Of a stretch of 5,141 bases of DNA, positions 1 to 5,141 are shown piece by piece; the first letter of the stretch is position 1; every line of letters starts with the position of its first letter. The translations under genes and the position numbers were made by a program. A model generated the notes under the pieces. That model was not told the DNA's origin. It saw nothing but the letters and a program-made list of their open reading frames with translations, and did not search any database. Source of the stretch: Thermotogae bacterium (GTDB taxonomy: Bacteria; Thermotogota; Thermotogae; Petrotogales; Kosmotogaceae); the NCBI GenBank assembly GCA_003643975.1, contig QNAR01000136.1:1-5141 (forward strand), read 5' to 3'.

Positions 1-794
1 ACACCAAATGCCTCATCCTGATGGGCTTTGCCATATAGCTTGTCCCCAAGCAGCGGGTGACCTATTTCTTTCATGTGCACCCTTATCTGGTGTGTTCTTC
101 CAGTCTTTGGCTTTACCATAAGCAGTGAAGCAACCTTTGAAAAGTATTTTATCGTTCTATAATTCGTTGTGGCCTCCTTTCCATCGAAAAGCACAGTCAT
201 TTTCAGCCTATTCACAGGATGCCTTCCAAGGGGTAGCACTATCTGGCCGTGAGGGGGTGTTTTCCCTTTCGCAATTGCAATGTAGGTTTTTTCGGTACTG
301 CGGACCTTGAATTGAAGGGAGAGTGAATTGTGGGCCATGTCGTTTTTGGCGACTATTATGATGCCACTGGTCTCTTTATCAAGCCTATGAACTATTCCAG
401 GGCGCATTACACCACCAATTCCCTGAAGATCTCCACAATGGTTCAGAAGCGCATTTACCAACGTGCCACTTTTTTTGTTGTGGACAGGATGAACGATCAT
501 GCCCGCAGGTTTGTTGACTACGATGATGTCTCTGTCCTCATATATTATGTTCAGCGGAATGTCTTCGGGCTGGGCTTCTGCTTCAAGGGGCTTTCCCGGC
601 ATCTCAAAAGTAATACACTCACCAGCTTTGACTTTGTAGCCCGGCTTTTTCGTAGAGCCATTCACAAGTACCTTTCCCTCTTTAATATGCCGCTGTATGG
701 CGGAACGTGAAACCCAGGCCGGTGCTATTTCCGTTATGAACCTATCGAGCCGCCAGCCGTTTTCACGATTCGTTACCGTTATCTCTTCCAACAC
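1..794 (-). CDS. rluD: RluA-family 23S rRNA pseudouridine synthase (RluD-like), 3' end cut by window
   Basis: Enzyme of the RluA/RluD family, which isomerises uridines to pseudouridine in large-subunit rRNA in the cytoplasm. The frame is open from a GTG at 794 to the window edge (264 codons), so about 40 C-terminal residues of a usual ~300 are missing. An S4 RNA-binding domain spans about residues 15-75. The catalytic signature HRLDKETSG starts at residue 136, with the catalytic aspartate at 139. A second family motif, GRTHQIRVH, lies at 232-240. The GTG start is preceded by GGAGGG with 9 nt spacing; a TTG one codon later is less well placed. The first 32 nt overlap the end of lspA, implying translational coupling. 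An lspA-rluD order is known in Firmicutes (B. subtilis lspA-ylyB). Family membership is secure; RluD rather than RluC or another paralogue is inferred from the S4 domain and neighbours. Confidence 0.93.
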   Translation of the reverse strand, partial: MLEEITVTNRENGWRLDRFITEIAPAWVSRSAIQRHIKEGKVLVNGSTKKPGYKVKAGECITFEMPGKPLEAEAQPEDIPLNIIYEDRDIIVVNKPAGMIVHPVHNKKSGTLVNALLNHCGDLQGIGGVMRPGIVHRLDKETSGIIIVAKNDMAHNSLSLQFKVRSTEKTYIAIAKGKTPPHGQIVLPLGRHPVNRLKMTVLFDGKEATTNYRTIKYFSKVASLLMVKPKTGRTHQIRVHMKEIGHPLLGDKLYGKAHQDEAFG

Positions 795-1245
795 GTGATT
801 TTTCCCTCCGATAGAACAGGAATAACAAAAGGACAGTGCCAGCGACTACGCAGCTATCTGCTCCATTGAATATCGGCCAGTAAGGTATCTCAATGAAGTC
901 CACCACATAACCAAGCCGCAAGCGATCAATGAGATTGCCTAGAGCACCTCCCAGTATGATTCCGAAAAAGAATTTCTCCTTTGAGGTGAGTTTATCTTTG
1001 AAGTGATTGCCAATAAAAAGTAACAGAAGTATTATCGCCGATGTAATGATGGCGATGTTGTAAACGCCCAGGCTTTTCAAAAGCCCAAAAGATACACCCT
1101 TATTGTGAACATATCTCAATCCAAGAACTTTGCCAAGAACATCTATTCTCACAAGATATTGAAGATTGCTTTCGGCAATCGCCTTGGTTACTTGATCAAT
1201 CATCAAAGCAATTACAAGACCAATAGCTACAACCACTTTAATCAC
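763..1245 (-). CDS. lspA: Lipoprotein signal peptidase (signal peptidase II)
   Basis: Integral-membrane aspartyl protease that cleaves the signal peptide of prolipoproteins after Lgt has added diacylglycerol to the +1 cysteine. The 160-residue product has the family's usual length and four hydrophobic stretches (about 4-16, 61-80, 92-105 and 131-145). Visible motifs are DQVTK at 17-21, VHNKGVSFG at 46-54, GNLIDR at 103-108, VVDF with D116, and FNGAD with D130. D116 and D130 match the catalytic aspartate pair of the family. The C-terminus is basic, as expected for a cytoplasmic tail. The start is GTG at 1245: an in-frame stop lies three codons upstream and the next ATG (codon 15) would remove half of the first membrane segment. 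The ribosome site is only a modest TAAGG. The 3' end overlaps rluD by 32 nt. Confidence 0.96.
   Translation of the reverse strand: MIKVVVAIGLVIALMIDQVTKAIAESNLQYLVRIDVLGKVLGLRYVHNKGVSFGLLKSLGVYNIAIITSAIILLLLFIGNHFKDKLTSKEKFFFGIILGGALGNLIDRLRLGYVVDFIEIPYWPIFNGADSCVVAGTVLLLFLFYRREKSRVGRDNGNES
804..809 (-). promoter_or_regulatory. Ribosome binding site of rluD, inside lspA
   Basis: On the minus strand this reads GGAGGG, 9 nt before the GTG at 794. It lies within the last codons of lspA. It decides the start of the pseudouridine synthase, which has no usable ATG near its N-terminus. Confidence 0.75.
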
Positions 1246-1257
1246 CGAACCTTACGC

Positions 1258-1285
1258 ATATTATCCAAATCATTGCAGGTATCAA
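1258..1285 (-). promoter_or_regulatory. Possible lspA-rluD promoter
   Basis: Minus-strand TTGATA (1285-1280) and TAATAT (1263-1258) are separated by 16 bp, a fair match to sigma-70-type elements. It would serve lspA just after the hairpin that follows yebC. The weakness is position: the predicted start, near 1251, leaves only about 6 nt before the GTG and cuts into the putative TAAGG ribosome site. Confidence 0.3.
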
Positions 1286-1291
1286 TAAATG

Positions 1292-1311
1292 ACCGCCCCT
1301 TGCGGGGCGGT
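1292..1311 (-). terminator. Hairpin after yebC, probable intrinsic terminator
   Basis: A perfect 8-bp GC-rich stem (ACCGCCCC pairing with GGGGCGGT) closes a 4-nt loop, 9 nt beyond the yebC stop codon. On the minus strand it is followed by CATTTATT, only a weak U-run. It could be a terminator or an intercistronic mRNA stabiliser. The plus strand has a slightly better T-run after the stem (TTGATTTT) but no plus-strand gene upstream to terminate. Confidence 0.6.
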
Positions 1312-1320
1312 TGATTTTCA

Positions 1321-2076
1321 TCAAAGGTTTTCCATTATAGCTTCCATTTCAGAGTCATCCATTTCAAAGTTAGCATATACTTCCTGAACGTCATCGCTAT
1401 CTTCCAGCAAGTTCAATAGTTTCAAAAGCTTTTCTGCATCACCGCCAGAAACCGCAACGGTGTTTTTCGGAATGTAGGTCAGTTCATATGAGACACTGAA
1501 TCCATTTTCTTCGAGAGTGCTTTTAATATCAGAGACTTGCTCAGGTGATGTGATAATCTGTACGGGATCATCTTCATCTTTTATGTCTTCTGCTCCAGCG
1601 TCTATAACGAGAAGCTGGAATTCGTCCATGTCGGAAATCTCTGATTTTGGAATACTTATTACTCCTTTTCTTTCAAACATCCATGAAACACTTCCACTTT
1701 CTGCCATGTTTCCACCGTGTTTGGAAAGGATATGCCTGATTTCCTGAGCGGTTCTATTTTTGTTATCGGTTAGTGCTCTTATCAACATAGCGACTCCACC
1801 AGGTGCGTACCCTTCATACATGGCTTCAACAAAGGACTGGCCTTCCAGTTCTCCAGCTCCTTTTTTGATTGCCTTTTCCATCGTGTCTTTGGGCATATTG
1901 GCAGCTTTTGCCTTATCCATCGCAGCTCTTAGAGCGGCATTAGTCATGGGATCTGTGCCACCTTCCCTTGCCGCGACCATGAGTTCTCTGATGATTTTTG
2001 TGAATATCTTCGATCTCTTCGCATCCTGGGCGGCTTTTCTGTGCTTGATATTGGCCCACTTATTATGACCGGACAT
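1321..2076 (-). CDS. yebC: YebC/TACO1-family translation factor
   Basis: Cytoplasmic protein of the YebC/PmpR/TACO1 family. Members were long annotated as transcriptional regulators and have more recently been linked to relief of ribosome stalling, including at proline-rich stretches. The 251-residue product has the normal family length. The N-terminus carries the hallmark GHNKWANIKHRKAAQDAKR (residues 3-21) followed by a helical domain to about 75. YEGYAPGGVA (87-96) and TDNKNRT (103-109) mark the second domain. The C-terminal third is strongly acidic and ends in a Met/Glu/Asp-rich segment. ATG at 2076 is certain: AGGAGGG lies 7 nt upstream (2084-2090) and the protein begins MSGHNKW as its homologues do. 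It overlaps the end of the preceding gene by 14 nt. Two in-frame TGA codons stand in tandem at the end (1318-1323). Confidence 0.97.
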   Translation of the reverse strand: MSGHNKWANIKHRKAAQDAKRSKIFTKIIRELMVAAREGGTDPMTNAALRAAMDKAKAANMPKDTMEKAIKKGAGELEGQSFVEAMYEGYAPGGVAMLIRALTDNKNRTAQEIRHILSKHGGNMAESGSVSWMFERKGVISIPKSEISDMDEFQLLVIDAGAEDIKDEDDPVQIITSPEQVSDIKSTLEENGFSVSYELTYIPKNTVAVSGGDAEKLLKLLNLLEDSDDVQEVYANFEMDDSEMEAIMENL

Positions 2077-2731
2077 TTTCTTTCCCTCCTATATTGTTAA
2101 GTATTTCTTTCAGATACTTACCTTGGAACACGGCATCTTTGACATACACATAAACACACTTTTCCGATACTTCATCAGTATTGGAAAGGATTTTAAGCAG
2201 TTTCTGATATGAAACCAGCTTTGACACTGGCTGGAAATATTTTACCATAAAGTAGTCACTCAATTCAGAAAATCCAAAGTTTTCATACACTTCGGCTGCC
2301 TTGAAGATTTTCAGTTTCTTCTTTCCTTGCTTTTCCACCAGCGCATCTGGTGAAAATTTCTTCGGATCAAACGCTTTTTTCGGAAGATACAGAGTGTAAT
2401 AGTATTTTTCTACAAGCTCTTGAAAGTTTATATCTTCCGTTATCTTCCACACGTCCAGAATGCGCAACGTAAAAATAGAGTACATGTTGAGTTTCTCAAA
2501 TATACCGTCATCCTCTTCGGTGGTTGTTAGCTTCAGGTACAAGGCAGAGCTTGCAACACCTGTGGGTACCGCAGGAGCATATGAAATTTTGGGATGAGGA
2601 TGGAAGCCCTGGGAATAAGCAACAGGAATTTTCGCGCGTCTCAGCATTCTTTCAATCGCTGTGCTTGTTTCTTGCTGAGACAAAAACCTGAGCAGTCCAC
2701 CTCTGTTAAAACGAAGAATGTATTCCGCCAA
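2063..2731 (-). CDS. DUF2344 / TIGR03936 family protein (radical-SAM-linked protein)
   Basis: The 222-residue product resembles the DUF2344/TIGR03936 family, found in many bacteria alone or fused to or beside a radical SAM protein; its biochemical role is not established to my knowledge. Recognisable family features are the N-terminal YILRFNRGGLLRFLS (residues 4-18), ERMLRRAKIPVAYSQGFHPH (27-46) and the ISYAPAVPTGV segment (49-59). The rest is a Lys- and aromatic-rich, less conserved region. Many relatives have a His-Leu-Asp after the LRFLS segment; here it reads QQE. The start chosen is TTG at 2731, where GGAG lies 9 nt upstream and the product begins just before the conserved strand. A longer frame reaching 2863 would run through the divergent promoter and into the neighbouring gene. 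The 3' end overlaps yebC by 14 nt, so the two are probably coupled. Confidence 0.85.
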   Translation of the reverse strand: MAEYILRFNRGGLLRFLSQQETSTAIERMLRRAKIPVAYSQGFHPHPKISYAPAVPTGVASSALYLKLTTTEEDDGIFEKLNMYSIFTLRILDVWKITEDINFQELVEKYYYTLYLPKKAFDPKKFSPDALVEKQGKKKLKIFKAAEVYENFGFSELSDYFMVKYFQPVSKLVSYQKLLKILSNTDEVSEKCVYVYVKDAVFQGKYLKEILNNIGGKENVRS

Positions 2732-2740
2732 TTTTTTCAG

Positions 2741-2744
2741 CTCC
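2741..2744 (-). promoter_or_regulatory. Ribosome binding site deciding the TTG start of the DUF2344 gene
   Basis: Minus-strand GGAG within TTGGAG, 9 nt before TTG at 2731. No ATG or GTG lies in frame near the conserved N-terminus. An earlier in-frame TTG at 2746 has only a poor upstream match. Confidence 0.5.
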
Positions 2745-2781
2745 AATGTATTCCGATTTCGATGAATATGCTCCAATCGAC

Positions 2782-2787
2782 AGTATA
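2782..2787 (-). promoter_or_regulatory. Possible -10 element for the DUF2344-yebC unit
   Basis: Minus-strand TATACT lies about 50 bp upstream of the TTG start and overlaps the plus-strand TATAAT box. The best -35 at 17-bp spacing is a poor TTTTAG (2805-2810). Some promoter is needed here because the gene is first in its direction, but this exact assignment is tentative. Confidence 0.35.
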
Positions 2788-2789
2788 AT
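2784..2789 (+). promoter_or_regulatory. -10 element of the yfcE promoter
   Basis: A perfect TATAAT in the divergent intergenic region, giving a predicted transcript start near 2796 and a leader of about 40 nt before the ATG at 2837. No good -35 hexamer is visible 16-18 bp upstream, so the promoter may be weak or activator-assisted. Confidence 0.5.
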
Positions 2790-2822
2790 TGTATGTGAAA
2801 ACATCTAAAATTACAACTGTTT

Positions 2823-2828
2823 GGAGGG
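2823..2828 (+). promoter_or_regulatory. Ribosome binding site deciding the start of yfcE
   Basis: GGAGGG lies 8 nt before ATG 2837. It selects that codon over an in-frame TTG at 2789, which would add 16 residues unlike the family and lies on the -10 box, and over a second ATG at 2843, which is spaced too far away. Confidence 0.8.
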
Positions 2829-2836
2829 TAGAGCAT

Positions 2837-3301
2837 ATGTGGATGGTGATTTCTGATACCCATGACAACATGGAAAACACAAAGAAAGCAATAGAATTAG
2901 CCAAAAGTAACAATGTCGATACCATATTTCACTGTGGTGACATAGTATCCCCATTTACGGCAAGGCTCCTAACGGATTTTCAGGGAAGTGTTTTTGTAGT
3001 AACCGGCAACAACGATGGTGAAAAGATCATGCTCAAAGAGATTCTCGGGAATTCTCTCTTCACCAAGCCTGTGGTTATAATACATCAGGAGAAAAGGATT
3101 GCGCTCATGCATGAGCCCTTTGGACTTGAAAGGCTCACCGATCTGGACTATATTTTCTATGGACATACTCATGAGATTGACATAAGGCCGGGTGACATCT
3201 TCATTGCAAATCCCGGGGAAGCCTGTGGCTACCTTTCAGAGAAGGCAACATGCTTGCTATTGGATGAATCAACTAATGAATATGAGATACTGGAATTATA
3301 A
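2837..3301 (+). CDS. YfcE/MJ0936-family metallophosphoesterase
   Basis: Small cytoplasmic calcineurin-like phosphoesterase. Characterised relatives (E. coli YfcE, M. jannaschii MJ0936) are metal-dependent phosphodiesterases on model substrates; the physiological substrate is unknown. The 154 residues match the usual compact length and form one domain with metal ligands in order: SDTHDN at 6-11 (D7, H9), CGD with D35, TGNND at 56-60 (N58), H92, and GHTH at 109-112 (H110, H112). NPGE at 125-128 stands where most relatives have NPGS. The fourth motif reads MHEP rather than the common HG, though the histidine is kept. It is the first gene of the plus-strand arm. No terminator is visible in the 86 bp before tig, so read-through is possible. 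Confidence 0.92.
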   Translation: MWMVISDTHDNMENTKKAIELAKSNNVDTIFHCGDIVSPFTARLLTDFQGSVFVVTGNNDGEKIMLKEILGNSLFTKPVVIIHQEKRIALMHEPFGLERLTDLDYIFYGHTHEIDIRPGDIFIANPGEACGYLSEKATCLLLDESTNEYEILEL

Positions 3302-3316
3302 CCTGCGTTTAACCGA

Positions 3317-3340
3317 TATAATGGATTAAAGACTTATAAT
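3317..3340 (+). promoter_or_regulatory. Tandem TATAAT boxes upstream of tig
   Basis: Two perfect TATAAT hexamers, at 3317-3322 and 3335-3340, lie 18 bp apart in the yfcE-tig gap. Either could be a -10 element, giving a tig leader of roughly 40 to 60 nt. Neither has a good -35 at standard spacing, and the gap is AT-rich, so at least one may be chance. Confidence 0.4.
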
Positions 3341-3374
3341 CGACCGAAAACACGAAATCTGCGCAAATTGCGAT

Positions 3375-3381
3375 AGGAGGG
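3375..3381 (+). promoter_or_regulatory. Ribosome binding site deciding the GTG start of tig
   Basis: AGGAGGG lies 6 nt before GTG 3388. This near-perfect site explains use of GTG as start for a highly expressed protein. Confidence 0.8.
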
Positions 3382-3387
3382 TCAAGA

Positions 3388-4749
3388 GTGGAAAAGAAGA
3401 CAGTGAATCAGGAATTCAACGTAGAAGTTCTTGAGCTTGTATTTACACCTGATGAAGTAAAAAGAGCCGAAAACGAAGCAGTCAAGTATGTCAATGCCAA
3501 TTATTCAATACGAGGTTTTAGAAAGGGCAAAGCCCCAAAAGGTATCGTCATGTCCTACCTTGGCGAAAATTTTGATGAGATCGTTTTCGATGAGCTCGGA
3601 AAAGCCGTGGAAGAAGAGCTGAAGAAAGAAGAACAACTCTTCATTCCCGCCATCGTTGTAGAGAGAAAAAGAAATGAAGACGACAGTGTAACCTTCGTAG
3701 TTGAACTTCACAGAGAGCCTGAAGCTGTAATAAAGGACTATAAGGGGATGGAGTTCTCCATCCCAAAAAGGGAAGACGTGCTGGTCAATTACGTTGAGAA
3801 CAAACTCGAAGAACTCAGAAATGAGAATGCCATTTTTGAGCCGAAAGATGGACCGGCTGAAATTGGTGATGTCGTTGAAATCGAATACACCATAGTCAAA
3901 GACGGCAAAGTAATCGCTAATAAGAAAACTCAGGAAATACATATTGTTGAAGAAGATGACAGACCCATCGTTAAGAACATTATCGGGAAGAAAAAGGGCG
4001 ACGTTGTGGAATTCGAGCGGACTTTTGAGGATTCCGATAATGTTTACAACTACACGGTTGAAGTCAAGGAAGTTTTCAAACGCATTCTCATGGAAATCGA
4101 TGATGAGTTCGCCAAATCAGTTGCCAGCGAAGTTGAAACACTTGAAGAGCTGAAAAAGAAAATCGAAGAAGAAGGCATTGAAGCCTTTGACAACTGGAAA
4201 AAAGACTTTCTCAGGCAGCAGGCTTTCGACAAAATTGCTGATCTCGTAGATGTCAAGATCTCCGATAAGACAATAGATTATTTCGTACTCAAATCCATAG
4301 AAAACCTCATCAAAGAGAAAAAATACGACAACTATCTAAAACAAGCAGGCAGCGAGGAAAACCTTCGAGATCAGATCAAAGAAAGCATTATCAACGAGCT
4401 TAAAAGAGATCGTTTTATAGCCGAGATTGCTAAAGAAAACAACATCGAAGTGACTGAAGAAGAAGTGCTGAAAAACGCCGAAGAACTGGCGCCATACTGG
4501 GGAATTTCTGTGGAAAGAGCCACGGAAATCATCAAATCAAGGGAAGACCTTCGTGAGGATATTGCGGCAAATCTGAGAAAGAACAAGGTTCTGGATCTGG
4601 TTATCGCGTCCGCAACCTTCAAGGAGATCGATGCAGGCGAGAGTAAAGAAGAGGAAAGCAAAGAAGTCGCTGAACCCTCCGAAGCTACTGAATCATCAAA
4701 TGAACCTGAAGAGAACACCGAGGAAAAAGAAGAGACAACAGAAGAATAA
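3388..4749 (+). CDS. tig: Trigger factor, ribosome-associated chaperone
   Basis: Chaperone that binds the ribosome near the tunnel exit and shields nascent chains; it also acts free in the cytosol. The 453-residue product shows three domains. The N-terminal ribosome-binding domain (about 1-115) contains GFRKGKAP at 43-50, matching the GFRxGxxP docking signature. A shortened FKBP-like domain (about 150-232) has the opening beta strands (IGDVVEIEYTI, 159-169) but lacks the usual PGFE-type segment, reading RPIVKNIIG at 192-200, and has little of the usual bulge loop. A long helical SurA-like chaperone region spans about 235-413. Residues 417-453 are a low-complexity tail with 17 Glu in 37 residues and no aromatics. 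The GTG start has an excellent ribosome site. A strong terminator follows, so tig ends its transcription unit. Identity is secure; loss of isomerase activity is inference. Confidence 0.96.
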   Translation: MEKKTVNQEFNVEVLELVFTPDEVKRAENEAVKYVNANYSIRGFRKGKAPKGIVMSYLGENFDEIVFDELGKAVEEELKKEEQLFIPAIVVERKRNEDDSVTFVVELHREPEAVIKDYKGMEFSIPKREDVLVNYVENKLEELRNENAIFEPKDGPAEIGDVVEIEYTIVKDGKVIANKKTQEIHIVEEDDRPIVKNIIGKKKGDVVEFERTFEDSDNVYNYTVEVKEVFKRILMEIDDEFAKSVASEVETLEELKKKIEEEGIEAFDNWKKDFLRQQAFDKIADLVDVKISDKTIDYFVLKSIENLIKEKKYDNYLKQAGSEENLRDQIKESIINELKRDRFIAEIAKENNIEVTEEEVLKNAEELAPYWGISVERATEIIKSREDLREDIAANLRKNKVLDLVIASATFKEIDAGESKEEESKEVAEPSEATESSNEPEENTEEKEETTEE

Positions 4750-4764
4750 CAATGAGATATTTTG

Positions 4765-4796
4765 AAACATGCTGGCAAATGCCAGCATGTTTTTTT
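4765..4796 (+). terminator. Strong intrinsic terminator of tig
   Basis: A stem of 10 to 12 bp (core CATGCTGGC pairing with GCCAGCATG), a 4-nt AAAT loop and a run of seven T (4790-4796) lie 15 nt after the tig stop. This is a textbook rho-independent terminator for the plus strand. Confidence 0.93.
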
Positions 4797-4797
4797 G

Positions 4798-4803
4798 TAT
4801 AAT
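4798..4803 (+). promoter_or_regulatory. Possible -10 element of the lgt promoter
   Basis: A perfect TATAAT begins one base after the terminator's T-run. The matching -35 position would fall inside the terminator stem and has no good match. If real, the lgt leader is short (about 17 nt) but includes the ribosome site. Confidence 0.45.
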
Positions 4804-4813
4804 AGAGTCAAAT

Positions 4814-4820
4814 GGGGGGA
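4814..4820 (+). promoter_or_regulatory. Unusual G-run ribosome binding site of lgt
   Basis: GGGGGGA lies 6 nt before ATG 4827. It departs from the AGGAGGG or GGAGGG seen before four other genes here and would pair with the anti-SD CCUCC using a G-U wobble. Confidence 0.55.
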
Positions 4821-4826
4821 TTGGCA

Positions 4827-5141
4827 ATGACAAAACGTGTAGTCCTTTTTGCGGCAATAATTGCTGGAATTGTTCTTTTAGGTTGGTTTTTGGTTCTAAG
4901 CTTTTCGGGAAAGCTTATTGTAAACCCTGTGCTGTTCAACCTGGGCCCTCTGGAAATCAGGTGGTACGGGTTCCTGATTGCCTCTTCTATATTCATCGCA
5001 TACTTTTTAGGCAGAAAATTGGCTTTGAGAGAAGGAATCAAAGAAGATTACCTCATAGAGATGATCTTCTGGGGAATAATAGCCGGGATTGTCGGTGCGC
5101 GTTTGTACTATGTAGCATTCGAATTTGACCTGTACCATAAA
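4827..5141 (+). CDS. lgt: Prolipoprotein diacylglyceryl transferase, N-terminal part, cut by window
   Basis: Membrane enzyme that transfers diacylglycerol from phosphatidylglycerol to the lipobox cysteine of prolipoproteins, the step before LspA. Only 105 codons are present, of a usual ~260-300; the frame is open at the window edge. FNLGPLEIRWYG (37-48) matches the conserved first block of the family, whose Tyr (Y47 here) is functionally important in E. coli. GARLYYVAF (90-98) matches the block that follows the next membrane segments. Hydrophobic stretches are seen at about 5-26, 47-61 and 77-90. The first precedes the conserved block and is extra compared with E. coli Lgt, where that block begins within about 20 residues of the start; the N-terminal MTKR suggests the end stays in the cytoplasm. 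The essential histidine motif lies beyond the window. ATG at 4827 is supported by the G-run ribosome site. Confidence 0.92.
   Translation, partial: MTKRVVLFAAIIAGIVLLGWFLVLSFSGKLIVNPVLFNLGPLEIRWYGFLIASSIFIAYFLGRKLALREGIKEDYLIEMIFWGIIAGIVGARLYYVAFEFDLYHK

Noticed and set aside
330..710. Open plus-strand frame of 126 codons
   Set aside because: It lies antisense to the intact pseudouridine synthase, which carries all family motifs; the plus-strand product shows no recognisable family and no ribosome site.
1242..1259. Five-codon minus-strand ORF (MRKVR) whose TGA overlaps the lspA GTG
   Set aside because: Such tiny frames arise readily by chance; it has only a weak upstream GGA, and the best promoter candidate would start transcription inside it.
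2789..2836. Extended N-terminus for the phosphoesterase from TTG at 2789
   Set aside because: It begins on the last base of the -10 box and reads through the GGAGGG ribosome site; family members start directly at the first metal-binding strand.
2732..2863. Extended N-terminus for the DUF2344 protein starting at 2863
   Set aside because: It would overlap the start of yfcE, cover the divergent promoter region, and add about 44 residues unlike the family, whose homologues begin near the YILRF strand.
3505..3942. Antisense frame of 145 codons within tig
   Set aside because: A shadow of a Lys/Glu-rich gene: the antisense product is Phe/Ser-rich, as expected from complementing AAA/GAA codons, and matches no family I recognise.
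4371..4811. Antisense frame of 146 codons covering the tig tail and terminator
   Set aside because: Its Ser-rich sequence is the complement of the Glu-rich tail codons, and its start would lie downstream of the tig terminator with no promoter support.
1..5141. A hidden mobile element, CRISPR array, toxin-antitoxin pair or other new system
   Set aside because: Coding genes fill the window except for four gaps of about 75-105 bp; no spaced direct repeats, terminal inverted repeats, transposase-like or short toxin-like genes were seen, and base composition looks uniform by eye.

Overview
The window looks like ordinary chromosomal housekeeping DNA from a thermophilic bacterium. My best guess is Thermotogota, perhaps Kosmotoga- or Mesotoga-like. 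The reasons are strong GGAGG-type ribosome binding sites, frequent GTG and TTG starts (four of seven genes), Lys/Glu-rich proteins, tightly overlapping genes, and a trigger factor whose isomerase domain is degenerate. The taxonomic call is inference from style and remembered family sequences; no database search was possible. I see no mobile element, CRISPR array, tRNA or rRNA, and no convincing sign of an undescribed system.

Layout. The left arm (1-2731) is entirely on the minus strand and, in transcription order, reads: a DUF2344/TIGR03936 family gene (2063-2731), yebC (1321-2076), a GC-rich hairpin (1292-1311), lspA (763-1245) and a RluD-like pseudouridine synthase (1-794, cut by the window edge). 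The DUF2344 gene and yebC overlap by 14 nt, and lspA and rluD overlap by 32 nt, so the arm is two translationally coupled pairs separated by a probable terminator. The right arm (2837-5141) is on the plus strand: a YfcE-family metallophosphoesterase (2837-3301), tig (3388-4749), a strong intrinsic terminator (4765-4796), and lgt (4827 to the window edge, 105 codons seen). The arms diverge from a 105-bp region holding an excellent TATAAT box at 2784-2789, overlapped on the other strand by a TATACT.

Functional themes. Several genes concern protein production and export: trigger factor acts at the ribosome exit tunnel, YebC is a TACO1-type translation factor, and RluD-like enzymes modify 23S rRNA. 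Lgt and LspA are the first and second enzymes of bacterial lipoprotein maturation. They sit on opposite arms here, in different transcription units.

The points most worth a second look are the trigger factor, which keeps its ribosome-docking signature but has lost recognisable isomerase features and carries a 37-residue acidic tail; an extra N-terminal membrane segment in Lgt; the DUF2344 gene coupled to yebC with no radical-SAM partner in view; and overlapping divergent -10 elements.
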